A stretch of 64,000 nt of DNA from the NCBI RefSeq assembly GCF_003591005.1, contig NZ_QYYD01000001.1:310001-374000 (forward strand), in the 5' to 3' direction. The position numbers were made by a program, and so were the translations under genes. The DNA comes from Rhodopseudomonas palustris. Its GTDB lineage: Bacteria > Pseudomonadota > Alphaproteobacteria > Rhizobiales > Xanthobacteraceae. How positions within the stretch are numbered: the first letter of the stretch is position 1; the number at the start of each line of letters is the position of its first letter. Below the pieces are notes generated by a model. It did no database searches. It saw only the letters and a list, made by a program, of their open reading frames with translations, and was not told the origin of the DNA. This document shows, piece by piece, positions 19,036-28,549 of this stretch.

Positions 19036-19700
19036 GTATGCAGGACGCCGCCACGGCCAGCTTGAACGGCGTCGAACGGCGCGGACTGATGTTCGTGCTG
19101 TCGTCGCCGTCGGGCGCAGGCAAGACCACGCTGTCGCGCCAACTCGTCAAGGACACCGTCGGGCTGCAGATGTCGGTCTCGGCGACGACGCGGCCGATGC
19201 GGCCGGGCGAGATCGACGGCCGCGATTATTACTTCGTCGACCGAGCGAAGTTCGACGCGATGGTCGCCGCCGGCGAATTCCTCGAATGGGCCAACGTGTT
19301 CGACAATTGCTACGGCACGCCGCGCGCGCCGGTCGAGGCGGCGCTGGCCGGCGGGCGTGACGTGCTGTTCGACATCGACTGGCAGGGCACGCAGCAGCTG
19401 CGCAGTCACGCGCCGAACGATGTCGTGAGCGTGTTCGTGCTGCCGCCGTCAGTGAAGGCGTTGGAGCATCGGCTGCATACCCGCGCGCAGGATTCCGACG
19501 AGGTCATTCACGGCCGAATGAAAAAGGCCGGCGACGAGATGAGCCATTACGACGCGTACGACTACATCGTGGTCAACGACAATATCGGCGTAGCCTTCGA
19601 GTCGGTGAAAGCGATCCTGCGCGCCGAGCAGCTCAAGCGCGAGCGCCAGATCGGTATCGACGCCTTCGTCCGCGACATGCGACGCGAACTGGAAAAGTAG
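19032..19700 (+). CDS. gmk: Guanylate kinase
   Basis: Phosphorylates GMP to GDP. The 222-residue product has the P-loop SSPSGAGKTT at 24-33 and the GMP-binding RPGEIDGRDYYFV region. The ATG at 19032 overlaps the yicC stop (ATGA); a second ATG lies two codons later. A strong hairpin follows 12 bp after the stop. Confidence 0.97.
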   Translation: MSMQDAATASLNGVERRGLMFVLSSPSGAGKTTLSRQLVKDTVGLQMSVSATTRPMRPGEIDGRDYYFVDRAKFDAMVAAGEFLEWANVFDNCYGTPRAPVEAALAGGRDVLFDIDWQGTQQLRSHAPNDVVSVFVLPPSVKALEHRLHTRAQDSDEVIHGRMKKAGDEMSHYDAYDYIVVNDNIGVAFESVKAILRAEQLKRERQIGIDAFVRDMRRELEK

Positions 19701-19712
19701 GCCACAAGCAGA

Positions 19713-19738
19713 ACGGCCGCGCAGCAGGGCGCGGCCGT
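19713..19738 (+). terminator. Terminator after gmk
   Basis: A 10-bp perfect stem, ACGGCCGCGC (19713-19722) with GCGCGGCCGT (19729-19738), and a 6-base loop, between the converging gmk and the 19761 gene. The following CTTG is a weak U-tract. Confidence 0.7.
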
Positions 19739-19760
19739 CTTGAACTCACTCCACTTCCGT

Positions 19761-20795
19761 TCAGGCGGCGGGACGCTTCTGCGCCCGCGCCAGCAGTTCC
19801 TCAAGCTCGTCGCCGTCATCGACCGGCGCCTGACGTTCCCGGGCCGCTTTGATCCATGACGGCGGCTCGGCGGGCTGCGTCGGCGGCGAGGGGTCGATTT
19901 CCTGGGCCAGCGGCTCCGCTGCGATCTCGGCGGACGCCGGCGCGGCTGTTGCGCCCGGAGTGGCTGCTGCGCCCCAAATGTCGGGACGACCATTGCCGTC
20001 ACGACGGATAGCAGGCTCGCGCCGCCCGAACTTGAAGATACCGCCGACGATCAATCCCGCCAGGGCCAGCGCTGCCAGCAGGGCCGCGATCAGCGTGGCG
20101 GCGGACCCTGCCGTTGTCATCGCGACATTGGCGGGTGTTCCGCCCTTGACGACGGCATTCTGCGCCGCAGTGCGTAGCTTGCTCGAAGCGTCAGCCGCTG
20201 CGGCAGCGGACGCATCGCTGGCGTGCGCGTCGGCCCAGCGCTGGTCGACCGGCGAGGTCTGGGACGGCGTTGCCGTCGAGGCGGCGGACGACTCAGCCTG
20301 CGCCTCGGGCGCTGCCGTCGCGGTCGGCAACGGCGCCGGGAACTGCGAGGCTGACGGTTGAGGAACTGCATCGCGCATCGGAGCGGGCTCCGGCGTATGC
20401 GCTTCGGCCCGCGCGTTGGCGATCGAAGGACGCAGCGGCGCGGCTGCAGCGCTGGGAGGCTTCATCTGCCCTGACGCTGTCGAAGCTGGGGCGGCTGACG
20501 CGGTATTGCTCGGCGAAGTTGGCGTCGCGCTGGCGGCGTCGGTGTCGTCCGTCGTCGCGTCCGAAGCTGAAGCAGTGGCCGGAGTCGCGGCGTCGGTTTT
20601 GGCGCGGACGTACCAGCAGTTGCGCTTGTTGGCGTGGTCGGTGCGGTAGAACCAGTGACTGCCAGCGGGAGCAGGGCCCTTCGGCGCGGTGAGACATTCA
20701 CGCGCTTCGGCGGTGGTGATGGTGGCAGTGGAAGCGAGACTTGCTGCCAATCCGACGCCGGCGGCGCACAGGATTTTGGCGGTCTGCTGACGCAT
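19761..20795 (-). CDS. Secreted/membrane-anchored hypothetical protein with low-complexity middle
   Basis: The 344-residue product has a signal peptide (about 1-31, ending TAEA), then a short conserved-looking segment ECLTAPKGPAPAGSHWFYRT followed by NKRNCWYVR, with two Cys that may pair. A long Ala/Thr/Pro/Ser-rich stretch leads to one transmembrane helix at about 228-250 (LIAALLAALALAGLIVGG) and a cytoplasmic tail. I know the CWYVR-type segment from hypothetical proteins of this bacterial family but not a function. It converges with gmk. Confidence 0.7.
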   Translation of the reverse strand: MRQQTAKILCAAGVGLAASLASTATITTAEARECLTAPKGPAPAGSHWFYRTDHANKRNCWYVRAKTDAATPATASASDATTDDTDAASATPTSPSNTASAAPASTASGQMKPPSAAAAPLRPSIANARAEAHTPEPAPMRDAVPQPSASQFPAPLPTATAAPEAQAESSAASTATPSQTSPVDQRWADAHASDASAAAAADASSKLRTAAQNAVVKGGTPANVAMTTAGSAATLIAALLAALALAGLIVGGIFKFGRREPAIRRDGNGRPDIWGAAATPGATAAPASAEIAAEPLAQEIDPSPPTQPAEPPSWIKAARERQAPVDDGDELEELLARAQKRPAA

Positions 20796-20953
20796 GGCAT
20801 CCCCCGATCGTGATGCGGTAACGGAAACTTAGTTGTCTGTGTTGTCCGCAAGAAATGGGGTCGCAATAAGCCGCAAATCCGGTCGGGTTGAGACAAGATT
20901 CAGGCCCTGCGTCGCGGGCGAGTGGAACCCGCGATGCAGGGTGTGTCGTGCGA

Positions 20954-22012
20954 TTAGTTGGTCAGCATGATCCGGCCGACCACCTTGCCGGCGCGGAGCT
21001 GATCGATCCAGGTCTGCGCCTCGGTCATCGGCTCTTCTTTCATCGGCGTCGGCTTGATCTTGCCGGCCCGGGCCAAGGCCAGCAGTTCCTTGGTTTCCTC
21101 CAGCGTACCGACCATAAAGCCTTCGACGGTCATGCGCTTGTAGATCCACTGCACCATCGGCAGCGAAAATTCGCCGCCCATCAGGCCGGACACGACGATC
21201 TTGCCGCCGCGTGCCACCGTGCTGACAGCGAAGTTCATCGACTTGTCGTTGCCGGCAAAGTCGACCACGCCATCGAAGCCGCCGTCGGTTTCCTTGAAAA
21301 TCCGCTTCGCCACGTCCGGCTCGGACGGATCGTAAGCCACCGCGGCGCCGTTCTGCAGCGCGGCCTCGCGGGCCGCCGGGTTGAGGTCGGCGACCGCGAT
21401 CGGCTGCTTGAACATCGCCTGCGCCAGCGACAGGCCCATCATGCCGACGCCGCCGAGTCCGACCAGCAGCAGATTGCGCTGGCGCGGACGGTCGACCAGG
21501 CGCTTCAACGCGCCGTAGGCGGTGATGCCCGAGCACATCAATGTTGCTGCCACATTGGTGGGCAGCGGATCGTAGTCGAGCAGATACTTGGCGTCCGGCA
21601 CCAGCACGTGAGTGGCGAAACCGCCATCGATCGAGACGCCGAGAAAGCGGTTGCGGGCGCAGAGATTCTCATCGCCGGCGAGGCAGTCGCGGCACTTGCC
21701 GCAGCCGATCCAGGGAAACACCGCCTTCTTGGTGCCGATCAGATCGGACGGAGCATCGGGGCCGACTTCGGCGACGACGCCGGCGATCTCGTGGCCGAGC
21801 GTGAACGGCAGTGTCATGCCGCGCGTGGTGTCGAGCTTCTTGCCGCCGCCAAGATCGGCATAGCCGTCCTGAATGTGGAGATCGGAATGACACAGACCAC
21901 AGCGCTCGATCTTGACCAGCACTTCGCGGCCCTGAGGCTTTGGTGTGTCGACGATGGTCTCGCACAGCGGGGCGGCGAATTTCACCAGAGACTGGCGGCG
22001 CATCTGCGTCAT
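20954..22012 (-). CDS. Zinc-dependent alcohol dehydrogenase
   Basis: Medium-chain NAD(P)-dependent alcohol dehydrogenase. The 352-residue product has catalytic zinc ligands Cys38 or Cys41 in RCGLCHSD and His74-Glu75 (GHEIAG), structural zinc cysteines 104, 107, 110 and 118 (CGKCRDCLAGDENLC) and a Rossmann segment GLGGVGMMG. The substrate cannot be told from sequence. It lies 15 bp downstream of rsmA on the same strand but is functionally unrelated. Confidence 0.9.
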   Translation of the reverse strand: MTQMRRQSLVKFAAPLCETIVDTPKPQGREVLVKIERCGLCHSDLHIQDGYADLGGGKKLDTTRGMTLPFTLGHEIAGVVAEVGPDAPSDLIGTKKAVFPWIGCGKCRDCLAGDENLCARNRFLGVSIDGGFATHVLVPDAKYLLDYDPLPTNVAATLMCSGITAYGALKRLVDRPRQRNLLLVGLGGVGMMGLSLAQAMFKQPIAVADLNPAAREAALQNGAAVAYDPSEPDVAKRIFKETDGGFDGVVDFAGNDKSMNFAVSTVARGGKIVVSGLMGGEFSLPMVQWIYKRMTVEGFMVGTLEETKELLALARAGKIKPTPMKEEPMTEAQTWIDQLRAGKVVGRIMLTN

Positions 22013-22027
22013 GGCGGCTCTCTCCCT

Positions 22028-22891
22028 TCAGGGTCTGTTTTTGTGGTTTCGTATATCGGCCAATTCATTGGCCATGGCAACAAAGCCCGAGACCGGTACG
22101 GTTTCGGCGCGCCGCGTCGGCTCGACGCCGGCTGCGGCCGCGAGAGTCGCGGGATCGACACCGAGCGACTTCAGGCTCTGCCGCAGCATCTTGCGGCGCT
22201 GGCCGAAGGCGGCCGCGGCAACCTGTTCGAGCATCGCGCGGTCGCAAGGCGCAGGCACCGCGCGCGGCGTCAGCCGCACCACAGTGGAAGTCACCTTCGG
22301 CTGCGGCACGAAGGCGGACGGCGGAATGTCGAACTGCATGCTGGTCTCGCAACGCCAGTTCGACAGCACCGCCAGACGGCCATAGGCCTCGTCGTTCTCG
22401 CGCGCGACGATGCGCTGCGCGACCTCGCGCTGAAACATCAGCACCATCATCTCGTACCAGGGCGGCCAAGGCTCGGCACAGAGCCAGCCGATCAGCAGCG
22501 GGGTGGCGATATTGTAGGGCAGGTTGGCGACGATCCGGGCTCGCGTGTCGCCAAGCAGCGGACGCGGATCGAACTGCATCGCGTCGGCGCAGATGATCTC
22601 GAGCCTGCCGGGATAGTACGCCGCGATCTCCTCCAGCGCGCCGAGCGCGCGTTCGTCGCGCTCGATTGCGATCACCCGCCGCGCGCCACACGCGAGCAGC
22701 GCCCGCGTCAGCCCGCCCGGACCCGGACCGATCTCGATCACCGTGGCGCCGTCGAGCGGGCCAGCGGCGCGCGCGATCCGCGACGTCAGATTGAGGTCGA
22801 GCAGGAAATTCTGGCCGAGCGATTTCTTGGCGGCGAGATCGTGCCGCTTGATGACGTCGCGCAGCGGCGGCAGATCGTCGATCGCACTCAT
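22028..22891 (-). CDS. rsmA: 16S rRNA dimethyladenosine transferase
   Basis: Dimethylates two adjacent adenosines in the 3'-terminal hairpin of 16S rRNA. The 287-residue product has [11 protein letters not shown], the SAM loop [16 protein letters not shown] and the catalytic [11 protein letters not shown]. Its ATG overlaps the pdxA stop (ATGA), as in the classical surA-pdxA-rsmA order. Confidence 0.97.
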   Translation of the reverse strand: MSAIDDLPPLRDVIKRHDLAAKKSLGQNFLLDLNLTSRIARAAGPLDGATVIEIGPGPGGLTRALLACGARRVIAIERDERALGALEEIAAYYPGRLEIICADAMQFDPRPLLGDTRARIVANLPYNIATPLLIGWLCAEPWPPWYEMMVLMFQREVAQRIVARENDEAYGRLAVLSNWRCETSMQFDIPPSAFVPQPKVTSTVVRLTPRAVPAPCDRAMLEQVAAAAFGQRRKMLRQSLKSLGVDPATLAAAAGVEPTRRAETVPVSGFVAMANELADIRNHKNRP

Positions 22892-23892
22892 TCGCGTGGC
22901 GCGCCGGCCATGCGGGCCGCGAGCTTCAGCGCCGCGATCAGGCTCGATGGATTGGCTCGGCCGCTGCCGGCGATGTCGAAGGCCGTGCCGTGATCGGGCG
23001 AAGTGCGGATGAAGGGTAGGCCGAGTGTGACGTTGACGCCGTCGTCGAACGCAATGGTCTTGATCGGGATGAGCGCCTGATCATGGTACATGCAGATCGC
23101 GCAATCATAGCGGCTGCGTGCGGCAGCGTGGAACATCGTATCGGCGGGCAGGGGGCCGCGGGCCTCGATGCCGTCGCGGCGCAGGATCTCGACGGCAGGC
23201 GCGACGACGCTGCGATCCTCGAGGCCGAGCGAGCCGTCTTCGCCGGCGTGCGGATTGAGCCCGGCGATCGCAAGCCGTGGCGATGCGATGCCGAACCGGC
23301 TCTGCAGATCGCGGACGACGATGCGCGCGGTCGAGACGATCATCTCGGTGGTGAGCTGTGCGATCGCGTCGCGCAGCGAGACATGGATGGTGACCGGCAC
23401 CACCGCGAGGCTCGGGCACCACAGCATCATCACCGGCTGCGGCACAGCTCCGTCCTCCCGCGCCAATTCGGCCAGGAATTCGGTGTGGCCCGGATGCGAG
23501 AAGCCAGCCTGGTACAGCACGCTCTTGGCGATCGGATTGGTCACGATTGCGGCGGCACGACCGGCACGAACATCATCGACCGCGCTGCGGATCGCCGCGA
23601 TCGCGGCGGCGGCGCTGCTGTGGTCTGGTTTGCCGGGCTCGGCGGTTGCCGAATGTCCGGTCGGCACGACGGGAAGAGCGTGTGTGAACGTGGCAGCGAC
23701 GTCCTCGATCGCAACTTCTGCGATCGGCATGTCGACGCCGAGCAGACGCGCGCGACGCTTGATGCAGTCCGGATCTCCGCGCAAATAGAACGGCGGAAGC
23801 TGATCCGTGTCGCGGCGCAGCCAGGCTGCAACGGTGATATCGGGGCCGATACCGGCAGGTTCGCCGAGCGACAGCGCGAGAGGCTTTGTCAT
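22888..23892 (-). CDS. pdxA: 4-hydroxythreonine-4-phosphate dehydrogenase
   Basis: NAD-dependent step of pyridoxal phosphate synthesis. The 334-residue product begins [20 protein letters not shown], the PdxA signature, and contains the metal-binding [10 protein letters not shown] and [11 protein letters not shown] motifs. It is 35 bp downstream of surA and overlaps rsmA by 4 bp. Confidence 0.96.
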   Translation of the reverse strand: MTKPLALSLGEPAGIGPDITVAAWLRRDTDQLPPFYLRGDPDCIKRRARLLGVDMPIAEVAIEDVAATFTHALPVVPTGHSATAEPGKPDHSSAAAAIAAIRSAVDDVRAGRAAAIVTNPIAKSVLYQAGFSHPGHTEFLAELAREDGAVPQPVMMLWCPSLAVVPVTIHVSLRDAIAQLTTEMIVSTARIVVRDLQSRFGIASPRLAIAGLNPHAGEDGSLGLEDRSVVAPAVEILRRDGIEARGPLPADTMFHAAARSRYDCAICMYHDQALIPIKTIAFDDGVNVTLGLPFIRTSPDHGTAFDIAGSGRANPSSLIAALKLAARMAGAPRE

Positions 23893-23927
23893 GTTGTCCG
23901 TCCGCCGCCGTGCAGCCGGCGCATCCG

Positions 23928-24884
23928 TCAGCGGCTGGAGCGCCCGGCTTCGGTTCCGCGATATTCGATCATCGCGGCATTGCGCACTTCGCGCAAATAG
24001 TCCTTCGACTTCGCCTGGAATTTATCCGCGAACATCTTTTCGCGGATCTCGCGCTTCTTCGGCGTGTCGGCGGTGGTCGGCTTGCGTCCGCACAGCGCCA
24101 CCATCTCGATGCCCTGACGCGTCGCTTCCGGTGCCGTCAATTGCCCGACCGGAGTCTTGTCCAGAATTTCGCGAAGCGCCGGCGGCAGGTCCGCCGAGGT
24201 CTTCACCACCGTGCTGCGGATCGCCGTGTTCGGCAGAGCCTTGAAGATCCGATCGGCATCGGCGCAGCTTTGGACGCGGCCGCGCAGCGACTCGGCTTCC
24301 TTGCGCCGGGCTTCCATCGCTCCGCTATCCGAACTGCGGGACACGATCAGGACGATCGGCCGCATTTGATATTCGAAGCTGTCCGGAGTTCCCTTGTCGT
24401 CGCTGCCGCCGGCGGCCAGTTTGGCCTGGATGTCCTTTTCGCCGACCAGCAGGCTGTCCTTGAAACGGCCGCGGATCAGGCTGGTCCAGACCATATCGGC
24501 CTTGATCTTCGACTTCAGGGTCTCCGGCCGAATACCTTGAGCCGAAAGCATTTTGGTGAGTTGATCGGCCGACATACGCATCCGCGACCCCATCGTCGCG
24601 AATGACGAATCGATGTCGGAATCGCTCGGGGACACGCCGTACTTCTTGCCCTCGCGCACCTTGACCTTTTCGTCGATCAGTTCGTCGAGCACCTGCTGCC
24701 GCGACCGCGACTGGTGCGACAGCCTGTCCAGCTTCATGCGCTGTTCGATATCGAAGGTGGTGATCGGCTCCCCATTGACCATCACCGCGACGCTCTGCGC
24801 GCGCGCAGCGCCGGGCTGACCGCAGGTGAGGGCTGCGCAGAGCAGCGCGGCACCCAAAACTCGATAGAAGATTACTTTCGTCAT
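23928..24884 (-). CDS. surA: SurA-like periplasmic chaperone/peptidyl-prolyl isomerase
   Basis: Periplasmic chaperone for outer-membrane proteins, probably serving LptD encoded next to it. The 318-residue product has a signal peptide (about 1-29), a SurA N-terminal domain beginning [20 protein letters not shown], and a single parvulin-like region at about 160-275. E. coli SurA has two parvulin domains and 428 residues, so this is the shorter alphaproteobacterial form. The gene lies 65 bp after lptD in the same operon. Confidence 0.88.
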   Translation of the reverse strand: MTKVIFYRVLGAALLCAALTCGQPGAARAQSVAVMVNGEPITTFDIEQRMKLDRLSHQSRSRQQVLDELIDEKVKVREGKKYGVSPSDSDIDSSFATMGSRMRMSADQLTKMLSAQGIRPETLKSKIKADMVWTSLIRGRFKDSLLVGEKDIQAKLAAGGSDDKGTPDSFEYQMRPIVLIVSRSSDSGAMEARRKEAESLRGRVQSCADADRIFKALPNTAIRSTVVKTSADLPPALREILDKTPVGQLTAPEATRQGIEMVALCGRKPTTADTPKKREIREKMFADKFQAKSKDYLREVRNAAMIEYRGTEAGRSSR

Positions 24885-24949
24885 GGGGTGCGCGGGCCTC
24901 CCAGCCGATTTGCGTTGGTTCGGGGACGGGCGGTCAGTATAGCCCGATG

Positions 24950-27454
24950 TTATTGGCCGAGCAGGCCGTTCGAGGTCCCCGACACGCTCTGCTGCATCGC
25001 GCTCATGCCGATGGTCCGAAGACCGATCTGCAGCATCACCGAGTGGTTGAGCGTCGGCGTGGTTCCGTAGTTCGTGTAGGCGTACCCGGTCACATAGTTC
25101 AGCGCGAGGACGAAGCAGTCGTCCACGTAGCCGGCCCCGACGATATACTGGTTGATGCGGTTGGCCTCAAGGTCCCAACGCGCACCGCCCGACACGACCC
25201 AGTTCTGCGCCAGTTTGACCGAGCCGGTGGTCAGAATGCCCTGACGACGCGTCAGGAAGCCGAGATCCGGCTGCGCCGCGTAGCTGCCGTAGATGGTGCT
25301 GATCGACCAGCGATTAAACGACGCAGACGCCTCGGCTTCGAACCGATTGACCGCGCCGGTGGCTTCGTCGATCCGCGCCCGCGTGGTGAATTTGTAGGTC
25401 GAGTTCGGCGAATACGACACCCGTGCCACATAGTCGGAACGGCTGTTGGCAAGGCCGGAGTCGAGGCCCGTATTGGTGATGTCCCTCACCGCATACGAGT
25501 TCATGCCGAACAGCTGATAGGACTGGCCGAACAGCACGTTGATGGCACCGCCGCGGTCGAACTGGGTGGTGGCCTGGATGCCGACATTGGCGCGGCCGCC
25601 GCCTTCGACGCGGTCGTAGCCCGAGAACTTATCGACGCTGAACAGATTGCTGGTGTCGAACACCATGCTCTGCGCGTCTTCGTTCGGCAGCTTGCCCGCA
25701 TAGGTTTCGTTCGGGCGGATGATGACCTGCGCGATCGGCTCGATCGTCGTGGTGCCCCACGGCTGCACGTTGATGAACGGGTAGCGATATTCCAGGCCGA
25801 CCGTCGGCATCACCCGGAAGGCTTGAGTATCGCCGGTCGGCAAGAAGTTGGATACGCCCGGCTGGTTCGAGATCGACGAATCGATCGCGTCGGCGCGCAG
25901 CGAGGCGAACGGGGTCCAGATCTGGCCCCAGCGGTCGGTGAACGACCGGCGCCATTGTCCTTCGACCGTGGCACGCGTGTAGGTGCCGGGAATGCCGCGC
26001 AGCAGGCAGCTTGACGGCATCCGCGCGGCCGGATCGGCCGAGGTGTTCAGGCACAGGCCGGTCGTGTTGGCAATCGTGGTGATCGGATCGAACTGTGCGG
26101 TTTGCCGGCTCAGGCTGGTGAAGTTGGTCTTGTAGCTGAACTCGCCGCCCAAGACGTTTTCGGCGAGCGTCTTGTTGTAGTCCAGCACCGGGTGGATGAC
26201 CGGGATCTGGCCCTGGATATCCGCCGCTGCCCAGCCGAGGTAGTGGATCGCGCGCAGGTCGAAATAGGAGCGGTTGCCAACGCCGGTCAGGTAGATCTGC
26301 GACGTCGCTTCGGTGGTCTGATTCAGGAACGTGCCCCAGCTGTCGCGATACTGCGACAGCCGATAGTCCAGGAAGAATGCGCGGTCGGACAGCAGCACGC
26401 CTTCCCAGCCGAACACCCATTTATCGTTGAGCGCGAACTCGCCCTTGGTGTCGACGCCGCCACGAAAATCGCGATCGCCGGGCTGGCCCGCAAAGGTCGA
26501 AGGATCGGCCTGATTGATGCCGTAGGCGCGGATCTGATAGGCGCCGTTCAGCAATTGCTGACGGAATTCGCCCTGCATCAACACACCCTGCTTGGTGGTG
26601 ATGCGCGGCGTCAGCGTCACGTCGTAGTCCGGGGCCAGCGCCCAATAGAACGGCACTTCGAAGCCCATGCCGAACGTGGTGTTGGTCGTGTAGAACGGCA
26701 TCAGGAAGCCGGTCTTGCGCTTCACCGTCGGGTCGGGCGTCGAGAAGAACGGCAGATAGGCCAGCGGAACGCCGAAGAATTCGAGCTGAGCGTTCTCGAA
26801 GTACAGCATCTTGTCGGTCTGGTCGTGGATGATCCGCGCGCCTTTGACCTGCCACAGCGGCGGCTTCTTCGGATCGTCCTTACACGGCGCACAGGCGGTG
26901 TAGACGCCGTTCTGGAAGACGTTGTAGTCGCCGCCGGTCCGATCGGCGCGCGACGCGGCGATCCGTGTGTCCTCGGCGGTATCCACTCGCAGCGAATCGA
27001 CGAAACCATCGCGGTAATCGTCGCTCAGATCGAGCATGTTGGCATAGGTGATCTTGCCGGTGGCGTCCGTCATGCGGACGTTGCCTTCGGCGCGCAGACG
27101 CTTGGTGTTCTGATCGTAGATCAGCCGGTCGGCCTCAACGGTGGTGCCGTTGTAGAACATCTGGACGTTGCCGACAGCGGCGACACGCTTGTTGTTGTAG
27201 TCGTAATTGACCTCGGTCGCCTGAACCAGCATCTGCCCGTTGTTCGCCGGCTGCGGCGGGCGGGCACGAGGCGGGCGCGGATTGTAGGTGTAGCCTTGCG
27301 CGTCGGCAGCCGTCGTCGACGCCAGCTCGACCGCGCCGGCCAGTGCCAGAACGGTGAGGGGAATCGCACAGCTCGCCAACAGCGAACGCTTGCGGCGCAC
27401 CGAGGCAGTCCGCAGCACAGATGGCTCATTGTGGAGGGCGGCAAACAAGGCCAC
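24950..27454 (-). CDS. lptD: LPS-assembly outer-membrane protein LptD
   Basis: Outer-membrane beta-barrel that inserts lipopolysaccharide. The 834-residue product has a signal sequence, an N-terminal OstA domain (about 80-190: VNYDYNNKRVAAVGNV, then YNGTTVEADRLIYDQ), and a long barrel rich in aromatic beta-strands; CAPC is a possible disulfide site. The open frame reaches 27520, inside lptG. The GTG at 27454 was chosen because AGGAGG sits seven bases before it and it overlaps the lptG stop as TAGTG, a translational coupling. Confidence 0.94.
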   Translation of the reverse strand: MALFAALHNEPSVLRTASVRRKRSLLASCAIPLTVLALAGAVELASTTAADAQGYTYNPRPPRARPPQPANNGQMLVQATEVNYDYNNKRVAAVGNVQMFYNGTTVEADRLIYDQNTKRLRAEGNVRMTDATGKITYANMLDLSDDYRDGFVDSLRVDTAEDTRIAASRADRTGGDYNVFQNGVYTACAPCKDDPKKPPLWQVKGARIIHDQTDKMLYFENAQLEFFGVPLAYLPFFSTPDPTVKRKTGFLMPFYTTNTTFGMGFEVPFYWALAPDYDVTLTPRITTKQGVLMQGEFRQQLLNGAYQIRAYGINQADPSTFAGQPGDRDFRGGVDTKGEFALNDKWVFGWEGVLLSDRAFFLDYRLSQYRDSWGTFLNQTTEATSQIYLTGVGNRSYFDLRAIHYLGWAAADIQGQIPVIHPVLDYNKTLAENVLGGEFSYKTNFTSLSRQTAQFDPITTIANTTGLCLNTSADPAARMPSSCLLRGIPGTYTRATVEGQWRRSFTDRWGQIWTPFASLRADAIDSSISNQPGVSNFLPTGDTQAFRVMPTVGLEYRYPFINVQPWGTTTIEPIAQVIIRPNETYAGKLPNEDAQSMVFDTSNLFSVDKFSGYDRVEGGGRANVGIQATTQFDRGGAINVLFGQSYQLFGMNSYAVRDITNTGLDSGLANSRSDYVARVSYSPNSTYKFTTRARIDEATGAVNRFEAEASASFNRWSISTIYGSYAAQPDLGFLTRRQGILTTGSVKLAQNWVVSGGARWDLEANRINQYIVGAGYVDDCFVLALNYVTGYAYTNYGTTPTLNHSVMLQIGLRTIGMSAMQQSVSGTSNGLLGQ

Positions 27455-28539
27455 TACCCGTCCTCCTGGTACAGCAAGGCTAGAAATCCAGCGAGGCCGC
27501 CCACGCACACGGGCAACCACGCTGCAGCGAGCGGATGCATCAATTCAGCCTTGCTCAAATCCTCGGTCACTTTCGACAGGATATAGAGCAGAAAGCCTGC
27601 CCCCACGCCACTCAAAACCATCCTCTGCACGCCGCCGAAACGGAAGAATCGCAAGCTCACAGAAGCAGCTAGCATGACCATTGCGGCCAACAAAAACGGC
27701 TTTGCCAGAAGCTTATGGTACTGCAGCCGGTAGCCCGCTGTCGCAAACCCGGAGCTTTCCGAAGCTCTGATGTACGCCGGAAGTTGCCAAAATGACACAC
27801 TTTCAGGCGTGGCAAAACTGTTGCGTACCTGTGCCAGGGTGAGAGCGGTCGGTAGCCGGAAGGTGTCTTGCACAACCGGGGCTGCGTCCATCGTATAACG
27901 TCGTACGTCTTTCAACAGCCAATAGCCGGGCTCGAGGACGGCCTCGCGAGCTTCGATTCGCTCCTTGAACTGGAAGTCGGGCTCGAATCTGAACACGCTG
28001 ATTCCGGTCAGCACCGCACCCTGCTGCTGGCTGCGGGCGGCGTTGATGATCGACTGGCCTTCCGGACTGACCTGATTCATCCAGAAGCCGCTGGCGTCCT
28101 GCAAGCTGCCGGACCCCTGGCCGAACATCTCGGCTTCCATCTGCTTGGACCGCTCCTGCATGTAGGCGGACATCGGGTTGAACACGATGCTGGCGAACAC
28201 GCCGAGCGCGACGGCACTCCACAGCGCCGGCGAGATGAACTGCCAGGCCGACAGCCCGGCGGCCCGAGCAATGACCAACTCGAGTCGCCGCGACAGCGCC
28301 AGATAACAGGTCATGGCGCCGATCAGGATGCAGAACGGCATCAGCCGTTCGAGCAGTTGCGGCACCCGGTAGAACGAGGCCTGCGCGACCGTCAGCGCCG
28401 ACACCGCGAGACCTCCCGCACGGCGTAGCAGGTCGATGTAGTCGACGAACACCAGCAGCACGAACAAGCCGAAGAATACGCCGAGCGCCGACATGACAAA
28501 ACGGGCGGCCAAATAGCGTCCGAGCGTGTTCAACACCAT
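27454..28539 (-). CDS. lptG: LPS export permease LptG
   Basis: Inner-membrane half of the LptB2FG transporter that extracts LPS from the inner membrane. The 361-residue product has three N-terminal and three C-terminal transmembrane segments flanking a periplasmic beta-jellyroll, as in the YjgP/YjgQ family; it begins MVLNTLGRYLAARFVMS. GTG codons at 28548 and 28542 are in frame, but GAGG lies eight bases before the ATG at 28539. The stop overlaps the lptD start. Confidence 0.94.
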   Translation of the reverse strand: MVLNTLGRYLAARFVMSALGVFFGLFVLLVFVDYIDLLRRAGGLAVSALTVAQASFYRVPQLLERLMPFCILIGAMTCYLALSRRLELVIARAAGLSAWQFISPALWSAVALGVFASIVFNPMSAYMQERSKQMEAEMFGQGSGSLQDASGFWMNQVSPEGQSIINAARSQQQGAVLTGISVFRFEPDFQFKERIEAREAVLEPGYWLLKDVRRYTMDAAPVVQDTFRLPTALTLAQVRNSFATPESVSFWQLPAYIRASESSGFATAGYRLQYHKLLAKPFLLAAMVMLAASVSLRFFRFGGVQRMVLSGVGAGFLLYILSKVTEDLSKAELMHPLAAAWLPVCVGGLAGFLALLYQEDG

Positions 28540-28549
28540 CACGCGCACC

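Noticed and set aside
20888-22993. 701-codon plus-strand frame across adh and rsmA
   Set aside because: It mirrors two well-supported minus-strand genes and is rich in His/Arg/Gln typical of shadow translation.
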